Positions 5,459 through 5,595 of a DNA stretch of 5,595 nt are shown piece by piece. Numbering within the stretch: the first letter of the stretch is position 1; every line of letters starts with the position of its first letter. The notes beneath the pieces are model-generated. The model searched no databases. It saw only the letters and a list, made by a program, of their open reading frames with translations, and was not told the DNA's origin. A program made the position numbers and the translations under genes. Source of the stretch: Halobacteria archaeon (GTDB lineage Bacteria > Pseudomonadota > Gammaproteobacteria > UBA9214); contig JABDRC010000051.1 in NCBI GenBank assembly GCA_013041945.1, positions 1 to 5,595 of the forward strand, read 5' to 3'.

Positions 5459-5595
5459 TCAGGCTGAGCACATCCTTTCGGCCAGCTCACGGCTATTGCG
5501 TACACAATCGTTCATGGCGATGCCGTAATAGGCGTTGCAGTTCAGATGCAGGTGCGGGTAGTTGGCTGCGCGGGCAAACAGTTCCTCCATGGCCT
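5459..5595 (-). CDS. C-terminal fragment of a probable FAD-dependent oxidoreductase (protoporphyrinogen-oxidase/amine-oxidase-like)
   Basis: A minus-strand frame enters at the right edge and ends at a TGA at 5461-5459, giving about 44 residues of a gene whose 5' part is missing. The visible tail reads RAANYPHLHLNCNAYYGIAMNDCVR, then a helical SRELAERM and CSA. This follows the pattern at the C-terminus of protoporphyrinogen oxidase and related amine-oxidase flavoproteins, where a 'P-x-L-x-L-x-x-N-A-Y-x-G-I-x-x-x-D-C' stretch contacts FAD and is followed by a helix. In those enzymes the strand usually reads 'LAGNAY'; here it is LNCNAY, so the glycine is replaced. An ATG lies in frame at 5590, but the homology pattern suggests the true start is off the window. 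That it is coding is likely; the family call is from memory of motifs and moderate. Confidence 0.55.
   Translation of the reverse strand, partial: AMEELFARAANYPHLHLNCNAYYGIAMNDCVRNSRELAERMCSA

Noticed and set aside
5149..5505. 118-codon minus-strand open frame across the hemerythrin 3' end and the gap
   Set aside because: It overlaps the well-supported hemerythrin on the opposite strand and the right-edge gene tail in another frame, and it has no family resemblance.

Overview
The window looks like chromosomal DNA from a GC-rich gammaproteobacterium. The main evidence is a full-length Uup-type ABC-F ATPase very similar in layout to the E. coli protein, plus a short CbiX-type chelatase and a single-domain bacteriohemerythrin. 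Most of the window is strongly GC-rich (44 of 60 bases counted at 3001-3060), but the hemerythrin region is clearly lower (27 of 60 at 4921-4980). No transposase, integrase, tRNA, rRNA or CRISPR array is visible. The taxonomic statement is inference.

Layout. Positions 1-188 are a non-coding leader with a perfect 22-bp palindrome near the left edge. Next is a rightward gene for a short sirohydrochlorin/cobalt chelatase (189-554). It runs head-on into a leftward two-gene operon (2757 down to 536), and the two 3' ends overlap by 19 bp. The operon's first gene (2757-1747) encodes a 336-residue soluble protein that I cannot assign to a family. The second (1750-536) encodes what appears to be a SlyD/FKBP-like domain fused to a class I SAM-dependent methyltransferase domain with an atypical motif I. 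The two are joined by an ATGA stop/start overlap, so they are probably translationally coupled.

A 70-bp divergent spacer separates this operon from uup (2828-4720, rightward). uup is followed by a 194-bp gap that holds a possible 31-codon mini-ORF and a good extended -10 promoter. Then comes a bacteriohemerythrin gene (4915-5316) that keeps all seven di-iron ligands. After a 142-bp intergenic stretch with a near-perfect palindrome and a T-rich tandem repeat, the window ends in the 3' end of a leftward gene (5595-5459). Its C-terminus resembles FAD-dependent protoporphyrinogen-oxidase/amine-oxidase-like enzymes.

The genes do not form one obvious pathway. The two tetrapyrrole-related calls (chelatase on the left, possible protoporphyrinogen-oxidase-like tail on the right) are more than 4.9 kb apart and not co-transcribed. 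The least described part is the coupled pair of unknown protein and SlyD-like/methyltransferase fusion, where the conserved pairing may point to a protein-modification or methylation activity that has not been characterised.
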